Below, one piece after another: positions 1 through 8,683 of a stretch of DNA of 64,000 nucleotides (positions within the stretch are counted from its first letter, which is position 1; each line of letters starts with the position of its first letter). A program made the translations under genes and the position numbers. Source of the stretch: Mycolicibacterium helvum (lineage in GTDB: Bacteria; Actinomycetota; Actinomycetes; Mycobacteriales; Mycobacteriaceae); the NCBI RefSeq assembly GCF_010731895.1, contig NZ_AP022596.1, forward strand, positions 2,294,001 through 2,358,000. The letters run 5' to 3'. The notes beneath the pieces are model-generated. The model had not been told where the DNA came from, did no database searches, and saw only the letters and a list, made by a program, of their open reading frames with translations.

Positions 1-452
1 CGATCGCCGCGCTATCCGGTCCCGATGCCCGGGTGGCGATCCCCGCCGACCTGCCACCGCACTGGGTCAGCGGAATCCGCACCGTCCCCGACGACCCCGA
101 AAACCCTTTAGCGGTAACCGAACTCGACCAGACCGACGCCGTCGTCACCGGCTGCGCCCTGGGCATTGCCGCCACCGGCACGATCGTCCTCGATGCTGGA
201 CCGACCCAAGGCCGGCGCGCACTGACCCTGATACCCGACCACCACATCTGCGTGGTCTTCACCGATCAGATCGTCGATACCGTCCCCCAGGCATTCGCCG
301 CCCTCGACCCGCGCCGCCCGTTGACCTTTATCTCCGGGCCAAGCGCCACCAGTGACATCGAACTGAACCGCGTCGAGGGCGTGCACGGACCGCGCACCCT
401 CGACGTACTCCTGGTGACCGGTGACATTGCAGATTCCACTCGATTCCGATGA
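1..452 (+). CDS. LUD-domain (LutC/YkgG-like) protein, 5' truncated by window edge
   Basis: The frame is open from the first bases of the window, so this is the C-terminal part of a longer gene. Visible LUD features are a [11 protein letters not shown] segment, the following [15 protein letters not shown] segment and the terminal [10 protein letters not shown]...GVHGP motif typical of LutC-type proteins. Family members take part in L-lactate utilisation with LutA/LutB iron-sulfur proteins. The upstream partners lie outside the window, so the pathway role is inferred from family only. Stop codon TGA at 450-452. The call is firm for the family, weaker for the physiological role. Confidence 0.8.
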   Translation, partial: IAALSGPDARVAIPADLPPHWVSGIRTVPDDPENPLAVTELDQTDAVVTGCALGIAATGTIVLDAGPTQGRRALTLIPDHHICVVFTDQIVDTVPQAFAALDPRRPLTFISGPSATSDIELNRVEGVHGPRTLDVLLVTGDIADSTRFR

Positions 453-512
453 CCACACCGCTTAGATTTCATGGTCGGACCATCCGTGAAAGTCGGAGGA
501 GGGAGCCCGCCC

Positions 513-971
513 ATGCGGACGTTGGCGATAGGCGTTGCGCTCACGGCAGTGGCGTCAGCATTGACACTGGCGCCGCCCGCTTCGGCTGAGCTGTGGCCGG
601 GCAACTACAACTTCATCATCCCGGACCGGCGCGACTTCCATACCTGGGCCTGGGCGGCCAACCCCTGCCCCGGAGAGATCGTGTTCTCCCCGACGTGCGT
701 GCGGGTCTCGGCCAACCCGATGCCGATCGCCAAGGCCTATCCCTGGTACGGCATTGCGACGCTGAACAACGGGCAATACACGATGACGGTCGACAACCCC
801 GACGGACTGCGCTGCGGCGATATCTACTACGGCCCGGTCATCCCGACCCGCGACGTCTTCACCTGGGACGCCACGACCCTGTCTGGCACCTTGCAGTCGT
901 CATTCGACGCCGGTTGCGACGGGGCGCCGGGCGGCACCTTCACCTATCCGTTCTGGCTGACCCGGCTGTAG
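513..971 (+). CDS. Secreted protein of unknown function
   Basis: I chose ATG 513 because GGAGG lies just upstream and the protein then begins with a classical Sec signal peptide: MRT, a hydrophobic core of about 18 residues, and an A-S-A cleavage site near residue 25. The mature part is about 127 aa, rich in Trp, Tyr, Pro and Gly, with four Cys that could form two disulfides. An in-frame upstream ATG at 471 would bury the signal sequence and is less likely. I recognise no catalytic motif. It resembles the small exported proteins common in mycobacteria. It is convergent with the rhomboid gene downstream. Confidence 0.7.
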   Translation: MRTLAIGVALTAVASALTLAPPASAELWPGNYNFIIPDRRDFHTWAWAANPCPGEIVFSPTCVRVSANPMPIAKAYPWYGIATLNNGQYTMTVDNPDGLRCGDIYYGPVIPTRDVFTWDATTLSGTLQSSFDAGCDGAPGGTFTYPFWLTRL

Positions 972-998
972 CCCCAGCTCTAGCGCCGATTGTCTCGC

Positions 999-1862
999 TC
1001 AGCCTGTGATGAGCGCGCCGTACTGGCCGATCAACTCGGCTGTGCGCCAGTAGATCAGCGCTGCGAACACCAGCAGTACGGCCGCGCAGGCCCCGCCCTG
1101 CACCAGGTTGCGGCGCTCTCGTGGGGCGTAAACGAAGACCGCGGCGATCAGCGACCCGGTGACCAAGCCACCGATATGACCCTGCCAGCTGATCGTCGGC
1201 ACGCTGAATGTCAGAACCAGGTTGGCCACGATGATCGCGATCAGCCACTTCATATCGAGACGCAGGTGCTTAGCGAGTACGAACGTGGCGCCGAACAGAC
1301 CAAACACCGCCCCCGACGCGCCCGCCGTCGCGGCCCCGATCGGGGCGAGCAGATACACCAGCACCGACCCGCCCAGCGCGCTGAGCCCGTAGAGGGCTCC
1401 GAATCGCAATCGCCCCAGCCAGGCCTCCAGCGGCGGGCCGATGACATACAGCGCCCACATGTTGAACAGCAGGTGCAGCACGCCGTAGTGCATGAACGCC
1501 GAGGTGAGCAGCCGGTAGTACTCGCCGCCGGCCACACCAGGAGCCCACAGCACGAGTTCGCGTTCCAGATTCTTTGAGGACATCTGCAGCACGAGCATCA
1601 GCACGTTGACTGCGATCAGCGCGAAGGTGACCACCGGCCGGCCGGTGCGCCACACCCCACCGGCTGCGGTTCGCGCCTGGGGTACGGCCTGCGCGGCTGC
1701 GGCCACACAGTCGACGCACTGATGACCGACCGCGGCGCTGCGCATGCACTCGGGGCAGACGGGTCGCTGACAGCGCGTGCACTGCACGTACGTCGGCCGG
1801 TCGGGATGGCGGTAGCAGGTCGGTATGCCTGCCGGTGTTTGCGGTATGTACGGGATGCTCAT
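999..1862 (-). CDS. Rhomboid-family intramembrane serine protease
   Basis: The predicted protein of 287 aa starts with a Cys-rich zinc-ribbon-like N-terminus (about residues 15-55, several C-x2-C pairs). About six membrane helices follow. The rhomboid catalytic serine is in GASGAVFGL and the catalytic histidine in QGHIGG. The HYGVLHLLFNMWAL segment is the conserved helix before the active site. It would cut single-pass membrane proteins within the bilayer; the substrate is unknown. The start at 1862 (MSIPYIPQ) is preferred over an upstream ATG at 1901 because the Cys-rich domain then begins normally. Architecture matches the mycobacterial Rv0110-type rhomboid. Confidence 0.88.
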   Translation of the reverse strand: MSIPYIPQTPAGIPTCYRHPDRPTYVQCTRCQRPVCPECMRSAAVGHQCVDCVAAAAQAVPQARTAAGGVWRTGRPVVTFALIAVNVLMLVLQMSSKNLERELVLWAPGVAGGEYYRLLTSAFMHYGVLHLLFNMWALYVIGPPLEAWLGRLRFGALYGLSALGGSVLVYLLAPIGAATAGASGAVFGLFGATFVLAKHLRLDMKWLIAIIVANLVLTFSVPTISWQGHIGGLVTGSLIAAVFVYAPRERRNLVQGGACAAVLLVFAALIYWRTAELIGQYGALITG

Positions 1863-1906
1863 GGTCTTGCCACCGAAGATACTGTGCCGCGCAAGCGGCA
1901 CCGCGC

Positions 1907-3667
1907 TCAGCGCACGCCGCGCAGTACTTTGCCCGGCCGAGCCCCGGTGTCGGCGCCGCCCAGGCGGGTGACGACACCGCTGACCACAGTGGCGTCGTAG
2001 CCGCTGGCGCCCTGGATCAGCCTCTTCCCGCCGGCCGGCAGGTCGTAGGCCATCAACGGCACCCCTAGTGTCAACGCATCGAGGTCGATGACGTTGACGT
2101 CGGCTTTCTTACCGACCTTCAGCACCCCCCGGTCGGTCAATCCGAACAGGGTTGCCGTGTCGAGGGTCTGCTTGCGCACCACGTACTCCAGCGGGAAGCG
2201 CGGACCGCGCCTGCGGTCACGAGCCCAGTGCGTCAGCATGAATGTCGGATACGAGGCGTCGCAGATCAGACCGCAATGCGCGCCACCGTCGGACAGTCCC
2301 GACACCCCGGCGCGGTGCGACATCATCTCGTGGATGGCATCGTGGTTGCCCTCGACGTAGTTGAAGAACGGCATCATCAGCATCGCTGTGCCGTTGGACT
2401 CCAGCATCAGGTCGTACATCGTGGCCAGCGGGTCCTCCCCGCGGGCCCGGGCAATCGCGCCGACGGTCTGATCCGGCGTCGGCTCGTAGTCCGGCGGGTC
2501 ACCGATCGCGTAGATGCTGTCGGCGGCGTGCTGGATCATGGCGTACAACGCGTCGAACAGCGGCAGCGGCTGCGGCGGCAGGTCCGTGTCGGCCAGGATC
2601 GCGGCCCGCACCGCCGGGTCGGCCAAGCGGGTGCCCAACTCCTGCGGGCTCAGCTCAGCCTTCAACTTCCGAAACGTCGGCCGGTGGGTGAAGGCGTGAT
2701 AGCCGGCAAACCCGAACAGCATGCCGAAGGGGCGGGCGGCGAACTGGGGGTGGACGCGGATTCCGTCGTCGAGGGCCTGACCGGCGATATCCAGCTGTTT
2801 TTTCCAGAGGTCGGGCGCGGACTGGGTCTGCACCATCGCGAAGGACAGCGGCCGGTCGATCTCGGCTGCCAGCCGGACCATCCAGTCCAGCTCACGCATC
2901 GGGCCGTCGAGGCTCTCACCCGCGGTGCCGGCCGGGGCCACCTCGAAGACGGCCTGGCCGCCGCGGGCCATCGCCCGGCCGAGTGCGAACAGTTCATCCT
3001 CGGCGGCGTAGGTGCCGGGCACCGGTTCGCCGTCGATGGCGCGGTGGGCTTCGGTCCGGGATGTCGAAAACCCAAGTGCCCCGGCCTCAATGGCCTCCTG
3101 GACGATTTGCGCCATGGCGGCGATGTCGTCCTCGGTGGCGGACTCATTGCGGGCCCCACGGTCTCCCATCGCGTAGCCGCGGACCGCGCCGTGGGCGATC
3201 TGGGTTCCGAAATCGACTGCAAGCGATTGCTTTTCGACTGCATCCAGGTACTCCGGGAAGCTCTCCCAGCCCCACTTGATGCCTTCGGTCAATGCCGTTC
3301 CGGGGATGTCTTCGACACCCTCCATCAGCTCGATGAGCCACTGCTCGCGACCGGGCTGCACCGGGGCGAACCCCACACCGCAGTTGCCGCTGACCACGGT
3401 GGTCACCCCGTGCTGGCTACTCGGTTCGAGCAGACCGTCCCAGCTGATCTGGCCGTCGTAGTGCGTGTGAATGTCGACGAAGCCGGGTGTGACGATCTTG
3501 CCGGTGGCGTCGATGCTCTGGGCGGACTCCCCTGTTAGGCCGGCGTCGTCACCGTCGCGGCGGCGGACTTCGACAACCCGCCCATCCTTGATGCCGATAT
3601 CGGCTCTGAAGGGCTTGTCGCCCGTACCGTCTACGACGGTGCCACCAGTGATCGTCAGGTCGTACAT
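1907..3667 (-). CDS. N-acyl-D-amino-acid deacylase-like amidohydrolase
   Basis: A 586-aa protein of the amidohydrolase superfamily, D-aminoacylase branch. It begins with the small beta domain (DLTITGGTVVDGTG), followed by the metal-binding motif VDIHTHYDGQ and a TTVVSGNCG segment characteristic of this branch. Near the C-terminus come SDGGAH and the closing KKADVNVIDLD strand. GAGGAGG precedes ATG 3667 at good spacing; an upstream in-frame start at 3730 lacks this. The family hydrolyses N-acyl-D-amino acids or related cyclic amides with one or two zinc ions. The gene stands alone with a long AT-richer upstream region. Confidence 0.88.
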   Translation of the reverse strand: MYDLTITGGTVVDGTGDKPFRADIGIKDGRVVEVRRRDGDDAGLTGESAQSIDATGKIVTPGFVDIHTHYDGQISWDGLLEPSSQHGVTTVVSGNCGVGFAPVQPGREQWLIELMEGVEDIPGTALTEGIKWGWESFPEYLDAVEKQSLAVDFGTQIAHGAVRGYAMGDRGARNESATEDDIAAMAQIVQEAIEAGALGFSTSRTEAHRAIDGEPVPGTYAAEDELFALGRAMARGGQAVFEVAPAGTAGESLDGPMRELDWMVRLAAEIDRPLSFAMVQTQSAPDLWKKQLDIAGQALDDGIRVHPQFAARPFGMLFGFAGYHAFTHRPTFRKLKAELSPQELGTRLADPAVRAAILADTDLPPQPLPLFDALYAMIQHAADSIYAIGDPPDYEPTPDQTVGAIARARGEDPLATMYDLMLESNGTAMLMMPFFNYVEGNHDAIHEMMSHRAGVSGLSDGGAHCGLICDASYPTFMLTHWARDRRRGPRFPLEYVVRKQTLDTATLFGLTDRGVLKVGKKADVNVIDLDALTLGVPLMAYDLPAGGKRLIQGASGYDATVVSGVVTRLGGADTGARPGKVLRGVR

Positions 3668-4046
3668 CTGTGCCTCCTCGACGGTGCGCCGACAGCCAGG
3701 GTAATCCGGGTCACCAGCGTTGGTAGACACAATTTCAAAACTGTCATCAGTGTCGGTCGGTAGTTAACCTGCGGAATCAATTGTTCGCGCCGTAAATATT
3801 TGCCAGGTCCGCGCATCCACGTCCCATCTCCGGGACACATGAATCATGCTTGAAGTGCAGCGATGAGGATTAGAAACAATTAATGGTCCGGCAACGAAAT
3901 CCGTAGTACATTTCCAACAGGTTGAGTTCACAGCCGCCCGGAGATGCCAATGCGCGAGGGCCTACGAACTCTCGCAGCGAAGTCTCGACACGAGCTTGCG
4001 CCTTGCACCCCGGCAGCATTGCGGAACACAAATATTTGGAGGCGTG
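3668..4046. other. Intergenic region with repeated AAATATTTG
   Basis: This 379-bp divergent intergenic region separates the amidohydrolase and STAS genes and is visibly more AT-rich than its surroundings. It holds AAATATTTG at 3794-3802 and a perfect 10-bp palindrome CAAATATTTG at 4029-4038. The palindrome abuts the GGAGG Shine-Dalgarno of the STAS gene. It probably holds promoters for both directions. I see no convincing gene or RNA structure. Confidence 0.4.
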
Positions 4047-4487
4047 ATGTCTGTTGCCACCACCGCGACGCCCTTGGGGGTTGCCCGCCTGGGCCGTGAC
4101 CGTGCAGATCACGGGCTGTTCCGGGCGCGAGAGCTCAGCGCGACCACCGTTCTCGTCGCCGCGGTCGGGGAGGTCGACGCGGCGAACTCCGATGAGCTGC
4201 TCAGCTATGTCCACAAGCTCCTGGGCGACTACGACCAGCTGGTCCTGGATCTGTCGCGACTCAGCTTCTTCGCAACCGACGGCTATTCGATCCTGCAGCG
4301 CATCCAAGCGCGCTGCTCACGGCTCGGAATCGACTGGGTGCTGGTTCCGGGCCCGGAAGTTGCGCGAGTGCTCCGCGTCTGCGATCCCGACGAGCAGTTC
4401 ACCACCGCGGGCAATATCGTCTCGGCGGTAGCCGCACTGGCCCGGGGCCCGCACACTCATCTGCAGCTCGCCCCGCTGGCCAAGTAG
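4047..4487 (+). CDS. STAS-domain protein (anti-sigma factor antagonist-like)
   Basis: The 146-aa protein consists almost entirely of one STAS domain. A beta strand (TTVLVAAVGEVD) leads to the ANSDELLSYV helix, then LVLDLSRLSFFATDGYSIL, where anti-anti-sigma factors have the phosphorylatable Ser; here the position reads FFATDGYS. It closes with LVPGPEVARVLRVCD. Such proteins bind anti-sigma factors to release sigma factors, and their control by Ser/Thr phosphorylation is known for the family. The start ATG 4047 has GGAGG 4 nt upstream. No anti-sigma or sigma gene is adjacent, so the partner is unknown. Confidence 0.8.
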   Translation: MSVATTATPLGVARLGRDRADHGLFRARELSATTVLVAAVGEVDAANSDELLSYVHKLLGDYDQLVLDLSRLSFFATDGYSILQRIQARCSRLGIDWVLVPGPEVARVLRVCDPDEQFTTAGNIVSAVAALARGPHTHLQLAPLAK

Positions 4488-4547
4488 TCCCAGCCGCGCT
4501 TCCTAGACTGGCCGGTATCGGTCGGTTCAATCGGAAGCGGGCAGCCC

Positions 4548-5183
4548 ATGGCCACACACGGTCGCAACCTCAACGATGTCGTGACGCAGTTTTGGACCAT
4601 CGCCGCGCCGCTCTACGACCACCCGGGACTCCAGCAGTGGGTTTACCGCCCCGCCCAGGACGAGGTGATCGACGAGCTCCGCGCCCATGGCTCTCGCCGA
4701 ATCGCTGATATCGCTTGCGGGACAGGCATTCTGGCCGCTCGCATCGCAGAAGAGCTGGAGCCCGACGAGATCTACGGCGTCGATATGTCCGACGGCATGC
4801 TGCGCCAGGCCCGAGCACGATCACCGCAGGTGGACTGGCGCAAGGGCCCGGCCGAACAGCTGCCCTTCGACGACGAAGCCCTGGATGCCATCGTCTCGAC
4901 ATCCGCGTTCCACTTCTTCGACCAGCCGGCGGCGATGCGCGAGTTCCACCGAGTGCTACGACCGGGCGGTCTGGCGGCGGTCGCGACCATCAGCCCGCCC
5001 CAGCTTCCGCTACTGGGGCGGCTCACCAACTCCCGGTCCAGCGCCGCCCACAATCCCTCGGCGCAAGAGATGCGCACACTGTTCGCCGACGCCGGCTTCA
5101 CCATCACCGACCAACGCCGGGTCGACCGGCCGCTATGGACCAAAGGTGTGTGGGACCTGGTCACCATCGGCGAGAAGGGCTGA
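4548..5183 (+). CDS. Class I SAM-dependent methyltransferase
   Basis: The 211-aa protein has a Methyltransf_11-type Rossmann fold. Motif I is ADIACGTGILA (about residues 50-60), the acidic residue after strand 2 lies in YGVDMSDGML, and the later FHRVLRPGGLAAVATI segment is typical. The product and substrate cannot be told from sequence. The gene is followed after 37 bp by two VOC-family genes on the same strand and may be cotranscribed with them. The start at 4548 (MATHGRN) follows a GGGCAG stretch; no better upstream start is present. Confidence 0.82.
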   Translation: MATHGRNLNDVVTQFWTIAAPLYDHPGLQQWVYRPAQDEVIDELRAHGSRRIADIACGTGILAARIAEELEPDEIYGVDMSDGMLRQARARSPQVDWRKGPAEQLPFDDEALDAIVSTSAFHFFDQPAAMREFHRVLRPGGLAAVATISPPQLPLLGRLTNSRSSAAHNPSAQEMRTLFADAGFTITDQRRVDRPLWTKGVWDLVTIGEKG

Positions 5184-5220
5184 CGCTTACGGTGAATCGA
5201 GCGCCGATACTCTGAATCTC

Positions 5221-5628
5221 ATGGCCATCGAGCTGCTCGCCCACAGTGTCGAAATCGGTCTGGTCACCACGAACCTGGACCGAATGGTCGAGTTCTACGA
5301 GAACTTCCTCGGCCTGCCGTTCCAGCTCGACCTCGACTTCCCCGGCGGCACGATGAAGCGCTACCTGATTGGGGACAACACCCTCAAACTGGTCACCTAC
5401 GATCAGCCGCCTGCCGCGGAGGTGACACCCGGCGGCGGACGTGCTCAGACCGGCGTTCGGTACCTCTCCCTGGTGGTCAAAAACGTCTCGGAAGTCGCCG
5501 AGCAGGTGACAGCCGCCGGATACGAGATTGTCGAACCGCTCACCGCTTTCACCGCGCTGCCCGGCATCGGTTGGCTGTTCGTCGCCGATCCCGACGGCAA
5601 CTGGGTGGAACTGGCCGGACCCCTGTAG
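5221..5628 (+). CDS. VOC-superfamily (glyoxalase-like) protein, tandem copy 1
   Basis: The 135-aa protein has two beta-alpha-beta-beta-beta units of the vicinal oxygen chelate fold. The first begins at GLVTTNLDRMVEFYENFLGLP; the second ends in FVADPDGNWVEL, whose Glu is the usual metal ligand. Members include glyoxalases, dioxygenases and resistance proteins, so the substrate is not predictable. It is about 70% identical, without gaps, to the next gene, pointing to tandem duplication. An upstream-extended frame exists, but ATG 5221 gives the same length as the paralogue and matches its N-terminus. Confidence 0.82.
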   Translation: MAIELLAHSVEIGLVTTNLDRMVEFYENFLGLPFQLDLDFPGGTMKRYLIGDNTLKLVTYDQPPAAEVTPGGGRAQTGVRYLSLVVKNVSEVAEQVTAAGYEIVEPLTAFTALPGIGWLFVADPDGNWVELAGPL

Positions 5629-5718
5629 TTCCCCGGGTCGCTTCGCTCCTGCGCGCCGGACGTAGATCTGGCGCGGCTATTCTTCCGACGTCAGCCGAAC
5701 TCAGCGCGGAGGAGCCCC

Positions 5719-6126
5719 ATGGCCATCGATCTACTGGCAAAGAACATCGAAGTCGGTTTGGTCACCACCAACCTCGACGCCATGGTCGAGTTCTACGAGA
5801 ACTTCCTCGGCCTGCCCTACACCGGCGACCTCGATTTCCCCGGCGGCACGATGAAGCGTTACGCGCTCGGTGACAACGTGCTCAAGCTGATCACCCTCGA
5901 CCAGCCGCCGGCCGCACCGGCGACACGGGGCGGGGGGCCGGCCGCCGCCGGCATCCGCTACTACACCGTGGTGGTGGCCAGCGTGACCAAGGCCGCCGAG
6001 CAGGTGAAGGCCGCCGGATACGAAATCGCGCAGGAGCTGGCCGAGTTCGCCCCGGTCCCCGGCATGGGCTGGATGTTCGTCGCTGACCCCGACGGCAACT
6101 GGGTCGAGCTCGTCGGACCGCTGTAG
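5719..6126 (+). CDS. VOC-superfamily (glyoxalase-like) protein, tandem copy 2
   Basis: The 135-aa paralogue of the preceding gene has equal length and the same motifs (NLDAMVEFYENFLGLP at the N-terminus and FVADPDGNWVEL at the end). GGAGGAG precedes the ATG. The two copies differ most in strand segments that line the pocket, which would fit divergence in substrate. The 90-bp spacer holds a GC-rich stretch with GCTTCGCTC, a short mycobacterial intergenic motif. Function beyond the fold is unknown. Confidence 0.82.
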   Translation: MAIDLLAKNIEVGLVTTNLDAMVEFYENFLGLPYTGDLDFPGGTMKRYALGDNVLKLITLDQPPAAPATRGGGPAAAGIRYYTVVVASVTKAAEQVKAAGYEIAQELAEFAPVPGMGWMFVADPDGNWVELVGPL

Positions 6127-6145
6127 ACCGTCGTAGCCTGGGATT

Positions 6146-6631
6146 GTGCCCGACCTGCATCCTGACCTTGCGATCCTCGCTCCCCTGCTGGGCACCTGGG
6201 CGGGGGCCGGCGCCGGCGAGTATCCGACGATCGACTCGTTCGGCTATCGCGAGGAGATCACCATCGGTCACCTCGGCAAGCCGTTCCTGACCTACTCACA
6301 GCGCACCCGCGCCACCGACGACGGCCGGCCTTTGCATGCCGAGACCGGCTATCTCCGGCTGCCTGCACCCAACCGGATCGAACTGGTTGTGGTGCATCCC
6401 ACCGGGGTCACCGAAATCGATGAGGGCGCGCTGTCCGTCGAGGGCGACGACCTGACCATCGAGGTGGTGTCGACCGCCATCGGGCTCACCAGCTCCGCGA
6501 AAAGCGTTACCGCGCTGAGCCGTTCGCTTCACCTCACCGGTGACCAGCTGAGCTACCGCCTGGCGATGGCCGCTGTCGGCGAACCCCTGACCCATCATCT
6601 GGCCGCAACGCTGCACAGGCAGCCGGGGTGA
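6146..6631 (+). CDS. Nitrobindin-like (FABP-related beta-barrel) protein
   Basis: The 161-aa product shows the GTWAGAG motif (GxWxGxG) near residue 16 that marks nitrobindin/THAP4-type ten-stranded beta-barrels. A candidate heme-ligating histidine lies near the C-terminus (LTHHLAATLHRQ). Characterised members bind heme and isomerise peroxynitrite; whether this one binds heme is inference. The GTG start at 6146 lies 19 bp after the VOC gene, suggesting cotranscription. Its stop codon overlaps the GTG of the next gene. Confidence 0.8.
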   Translation: MPDLHPDLAILAPLLGTWAGAGAGEYPTIDSFGYREEITIGHLGKPFLTYSQRTRATDDGRPLHAETGYLRLPAPNRIELVVVHPTGVTEIDEGALSVEGDDLTIEVVSTAIGLTSSAKSVTALSRSLHLTGDQLSYRLAMAAVGEPLTHHLAATLHRQPG

Positions 6632-7881
6632 GCTCCTCCCCCGCCCGCCAGCGACGCATCGCCGTTCCGACCGACTTCGACGCCGTCACCGATGTCGGCG
6701 TCGAAGACCACGGCGACGTCTCGGCGGCCACCGCCGAGCGGATCTGGCAGTCAGTGCGGCACTGGTACGCCGCGGGCATGCACCCGGCCATCCAGCTGTG
6801 CCTCCGGCACAACGGAAAAGTCGTGCTCAACCGGGCGATCGGGCACGGCTGGGGCAACGGGCCCGCCGACCCGCCCGACGCCGACAAAGTGCCCGTCACC
6901 ATCGCGACCCCGTTCTGCGTGTACTCCGCGGCCAAGGCGATCAGTACGACGGTGGTGCACATGCTCGTCGAGCAGGGACACTTCTCACTCGACGACCGGG
7001 TCTGCGACTACCTGCCGAACTACACCAGCCACGGCAAGGACCGCACCACCATCCGCCATGTGATCACCCATAGCGCAGGGGTGCCATTTGCGACGGGACC
7101 ACGGCCAAACCTCAAGCGGATGAACGAGAGTGACTACGCTCGGGAAATGCTGGGTGAGCTCAAGCCCATCCACCGACCCGGATTGATGCACATCTACCAC
7201 GGCCTGACCTGGGGGCCGCTGGTCCGCGAGATCGTCTCGGCCGCCACCGGGCGCAACATCCGCGACATCCTGGCTGACCAGATCCTGGATCCGTTGGGGT
7301 TTCGGTGGACGAATTACGGTGTGGTCGAACAGGATGTCCCCCTGGTCGCCCCCAGTCACGTGACCGGAAAACCGCTGCCTGCTCCACTTGCCGCCGCGTT
7401 CCGCACCGCCGTCGGCGGCACACCAGCACAGATCATCCCGTTCTCCAATACCCCGCTGTTCCTCACCGGAGTAGTCCCATCGTCCAGCACGATCTCGACG
7501 GCCGACGAACTGTCCCGATTCGCCGAAATACTGCGCCGCGGTGGCGAACTCGACGGAGTGCGGATCATGCGAGCTGACACGCTGCGGGCCGCGACTGCAC
7601 CGGCCCGGCGGCTGCGGCCCGACATCGCGACAGGACTGGCGCCGATCCGCTGGGGCACCGGTTACATGCTGGGGTCCACCAGGTTTGGACCGTTCGGGCG
7701 CAACGCGCCGGCCGCGTTCGGCCATACCGGACTGACCAACGTGGCGGTCTGGGCGGATCCGGAGCGGCAGCTGTCGGTCGGGCTGATCAGCAGCGGTAAA
7801 CCTGGACAGCACCGCGAAGCCGGGCGCTACACCGCGTTACTCGACCGCATCAACGCTGAGATCCCCCGCGCCGGCAGGTGA
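6628..7881 (+). CDS. Serine hydrolase of the beta-lactamase/class C (EstB-like) family
   Basis: The 417-aa protein has the class C penicillin-binding fold. The nucleophile motif S-x-x-K is in VYSAAKAIS (about residues 93-96), followed by HVITHSAG and a HIYHGLTWG segment in the position of the Tyr motif. The C-terminal GHTGLTNV replaces the KTG box, as in many esterases of this family. There is no signal peptide, so it is probably a cytosolic esterase or amidase rather than a beta-lactamase. The start overlaps the upstream stop as GTGA, indicating translational coupling to the nitrobindin-like gene. Confidence 0.85.
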   Translation: MSSSPARQRRIAVPTDFDAVTDVGVEDHGDVSAATAERIWQSVRHWYAAGMHPAIQLCLRHNGKVVLNRAIGHGWGNGPADPPDADKVPVTIATPFCVYSAAKAISTTVVHMLVEQGHFSLDDRVCDYLPNYTSHGKDRTTIRHVITHSAGVPFATGPRPNLKRMNESDYAREMLGELKPIHRPGLMHIYHGLTWGPLVREIVSAATGRNIRDILADQILDPLGFRWTNYGVVEQDVPLVAPSHVTGKPLPAPLAAAFRTAVGGTPAQIIPFSNTPLFLTGVVPSSSTISTADELSRFAEILRRGGELDGVRIMRADTLRAATAPARRLRPDIATGLAPIRWGTGYMLGSTRFGPFGRNAPAAFGHTGLTNVAVWADPERQLSVGLISSGKPGQHREAGRYTALLDRINAEIPRAGR

Positions 7882-7918
7882 ATTGTGCCCGCCCGGCGGG
7901 GCGGATAACGTACCGGCC

Positions 7919-8056
7919 ATGGGTGACTCGCTGCTGCAGCAGCAACTCGACGAGGTGCGCGCCCTGCTTGTGCGGGCCCGGGAATTGTTCGGCACGAATC
8001 CTGTTGCGCCACCTGAGATCATCGCCCCCGACGCCGAGTCCCCGCGCGACCGGTAG
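7919..8056 (+). CDS. Small hypothetical protein (45 aa)
   Basis: This short frame starts MGDSLLQQQLDEV, forms an amphipathic helix rich in Leu, Glu and Arg, then a Pro/Ala tail, and ends 6 bp before the convergent Rv0028-like gene. Codon use is strongly GC at third positions, as in real genes here. The composition resembles the N-terminal helix of proteins in the neighbouring DUF4226/EspC-like cluster, but the similarity is too short for a function. It may be a real small protein. Confidence 0.45.
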   Translation: MGDSLLQQQLDEVRALLVRARELFGTNPVAPPEIIAPDAESPRDR

Positions 8057-8062
8057 CCGGAG

Positions 8063-8368
8063 TCAGGGCGCCTCGGGCCGCAGCCGATGCTGGGCCAGCG
8101 CCTCAGTGGCGAGCTTGAGTTCACGGCTGCCCGCGATGTCATCTGACGGCGTATGGCCCGCCGCCACGATTTCTGCGCGAACCTGCATCAACGCCTTTAG
8201 GTAGGACACGTCAGCGGTCAGCAGGATCGCTTGCGCCAGGGTGTCCGCGGTGGCATCCATGGCCGCTTCGGCCAGCGCCACGCTGTGCAGGTATCCGCCC
8301 CGGCACGAGCGGAACAGGATGTGCCCACTGGGATGGACGGCATCGAACTCCGGGTCCGGTGCGGTCAT
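8063..8368 (-). CDS. Conserved hypothetical protein, Rv0028-like
   Basis: The 101-aa, mostly helical protein corresponds in position, length and order to M. tuberculosis Rv0028 at the end of the Rv0024-Rv0028 cluster. A HILFRSCRGGYLHSVAL segment precedes a long Ala-rich helix. It overlaps the upstream EspC-like gene by 4 nt (ATGA). Presence in this cluster suggests a chaperone or partner role for the EspC-like substrate, but no motif proves it. Confidence 0.7.
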   Translation of the reverse strand: MTAPDPEFDAVHPSGHILFRSCRGGYLHSVALAEAAMDATADTLAQAILLTADVSYLKALMQVRAEIVAAGHTPSDDIAGSRELKLATEALAQHRLRPEAP

Positions 8369-8682
8369 GGACCATCCTCGGTGATCCGACCCAGCTCCGC
8401 GGCAGCGGCAGTGTCCTGCTGCTCCCAGACGTCGGCGGCGTAGCGCAGGTTGGTGGCGAGCTCGGCGTGCGCCGCCGCCTGCTGCTCGTAGCAGACTCGC
8501 CGCTGATCCAGCAGTTCGCGGCCAGCGTCGCGCAGCTCCCCGAAGATCGGGCCAAGCGAATCGAGGCTGGCCAGGATGTCCGCGTGCCGCGACGGCACCG
8601 AGCTCAGCTGCTCGGCGGTGTCCTGGTGGTCACGAGCCGCCCTGCGCAGTTCGTCGGGCACCACATGGATGCGCTCGGCCAT
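8365..8682 (-). CDS. EspC-like type VII secretion target (DUF2580), Rv0027-like
   Basis: The 105-aa protein is two amphipathic helices joined by a turn, with the start MAERIHVVPDELRRAA typical of EspC-type proteins. The DVWEQQD segment near the C-terminus resembles the secretion signal region. Members of this family are exported by ESX systems. No ESX core gene (eccC, eccB, eccD) is in the window, so export would need a system encoded elsewhere. It lies 1 bp after the Rv0026-like gene and overlaps the next one. Confidence 0.75.
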   Translation of the reverse strand: MAERIHVVPDELRRAARDHQDTAEQLSSVPSRHADILASLDSLGPIFGELRDAGRELLDQRRVCYEQQAAAHAELATNLRYAADVWEQQDTAAAAELGRITEDGP

Positions 8683-8683
8683 G

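Noticed and set aside
2228..3538. Long open frame (436 codons) antisense to the amidohydrolase
   Set aside because: High GC at codon third positions keeps antisense frames open; the minus-strand gene has full family motifs and a good ribosome site.
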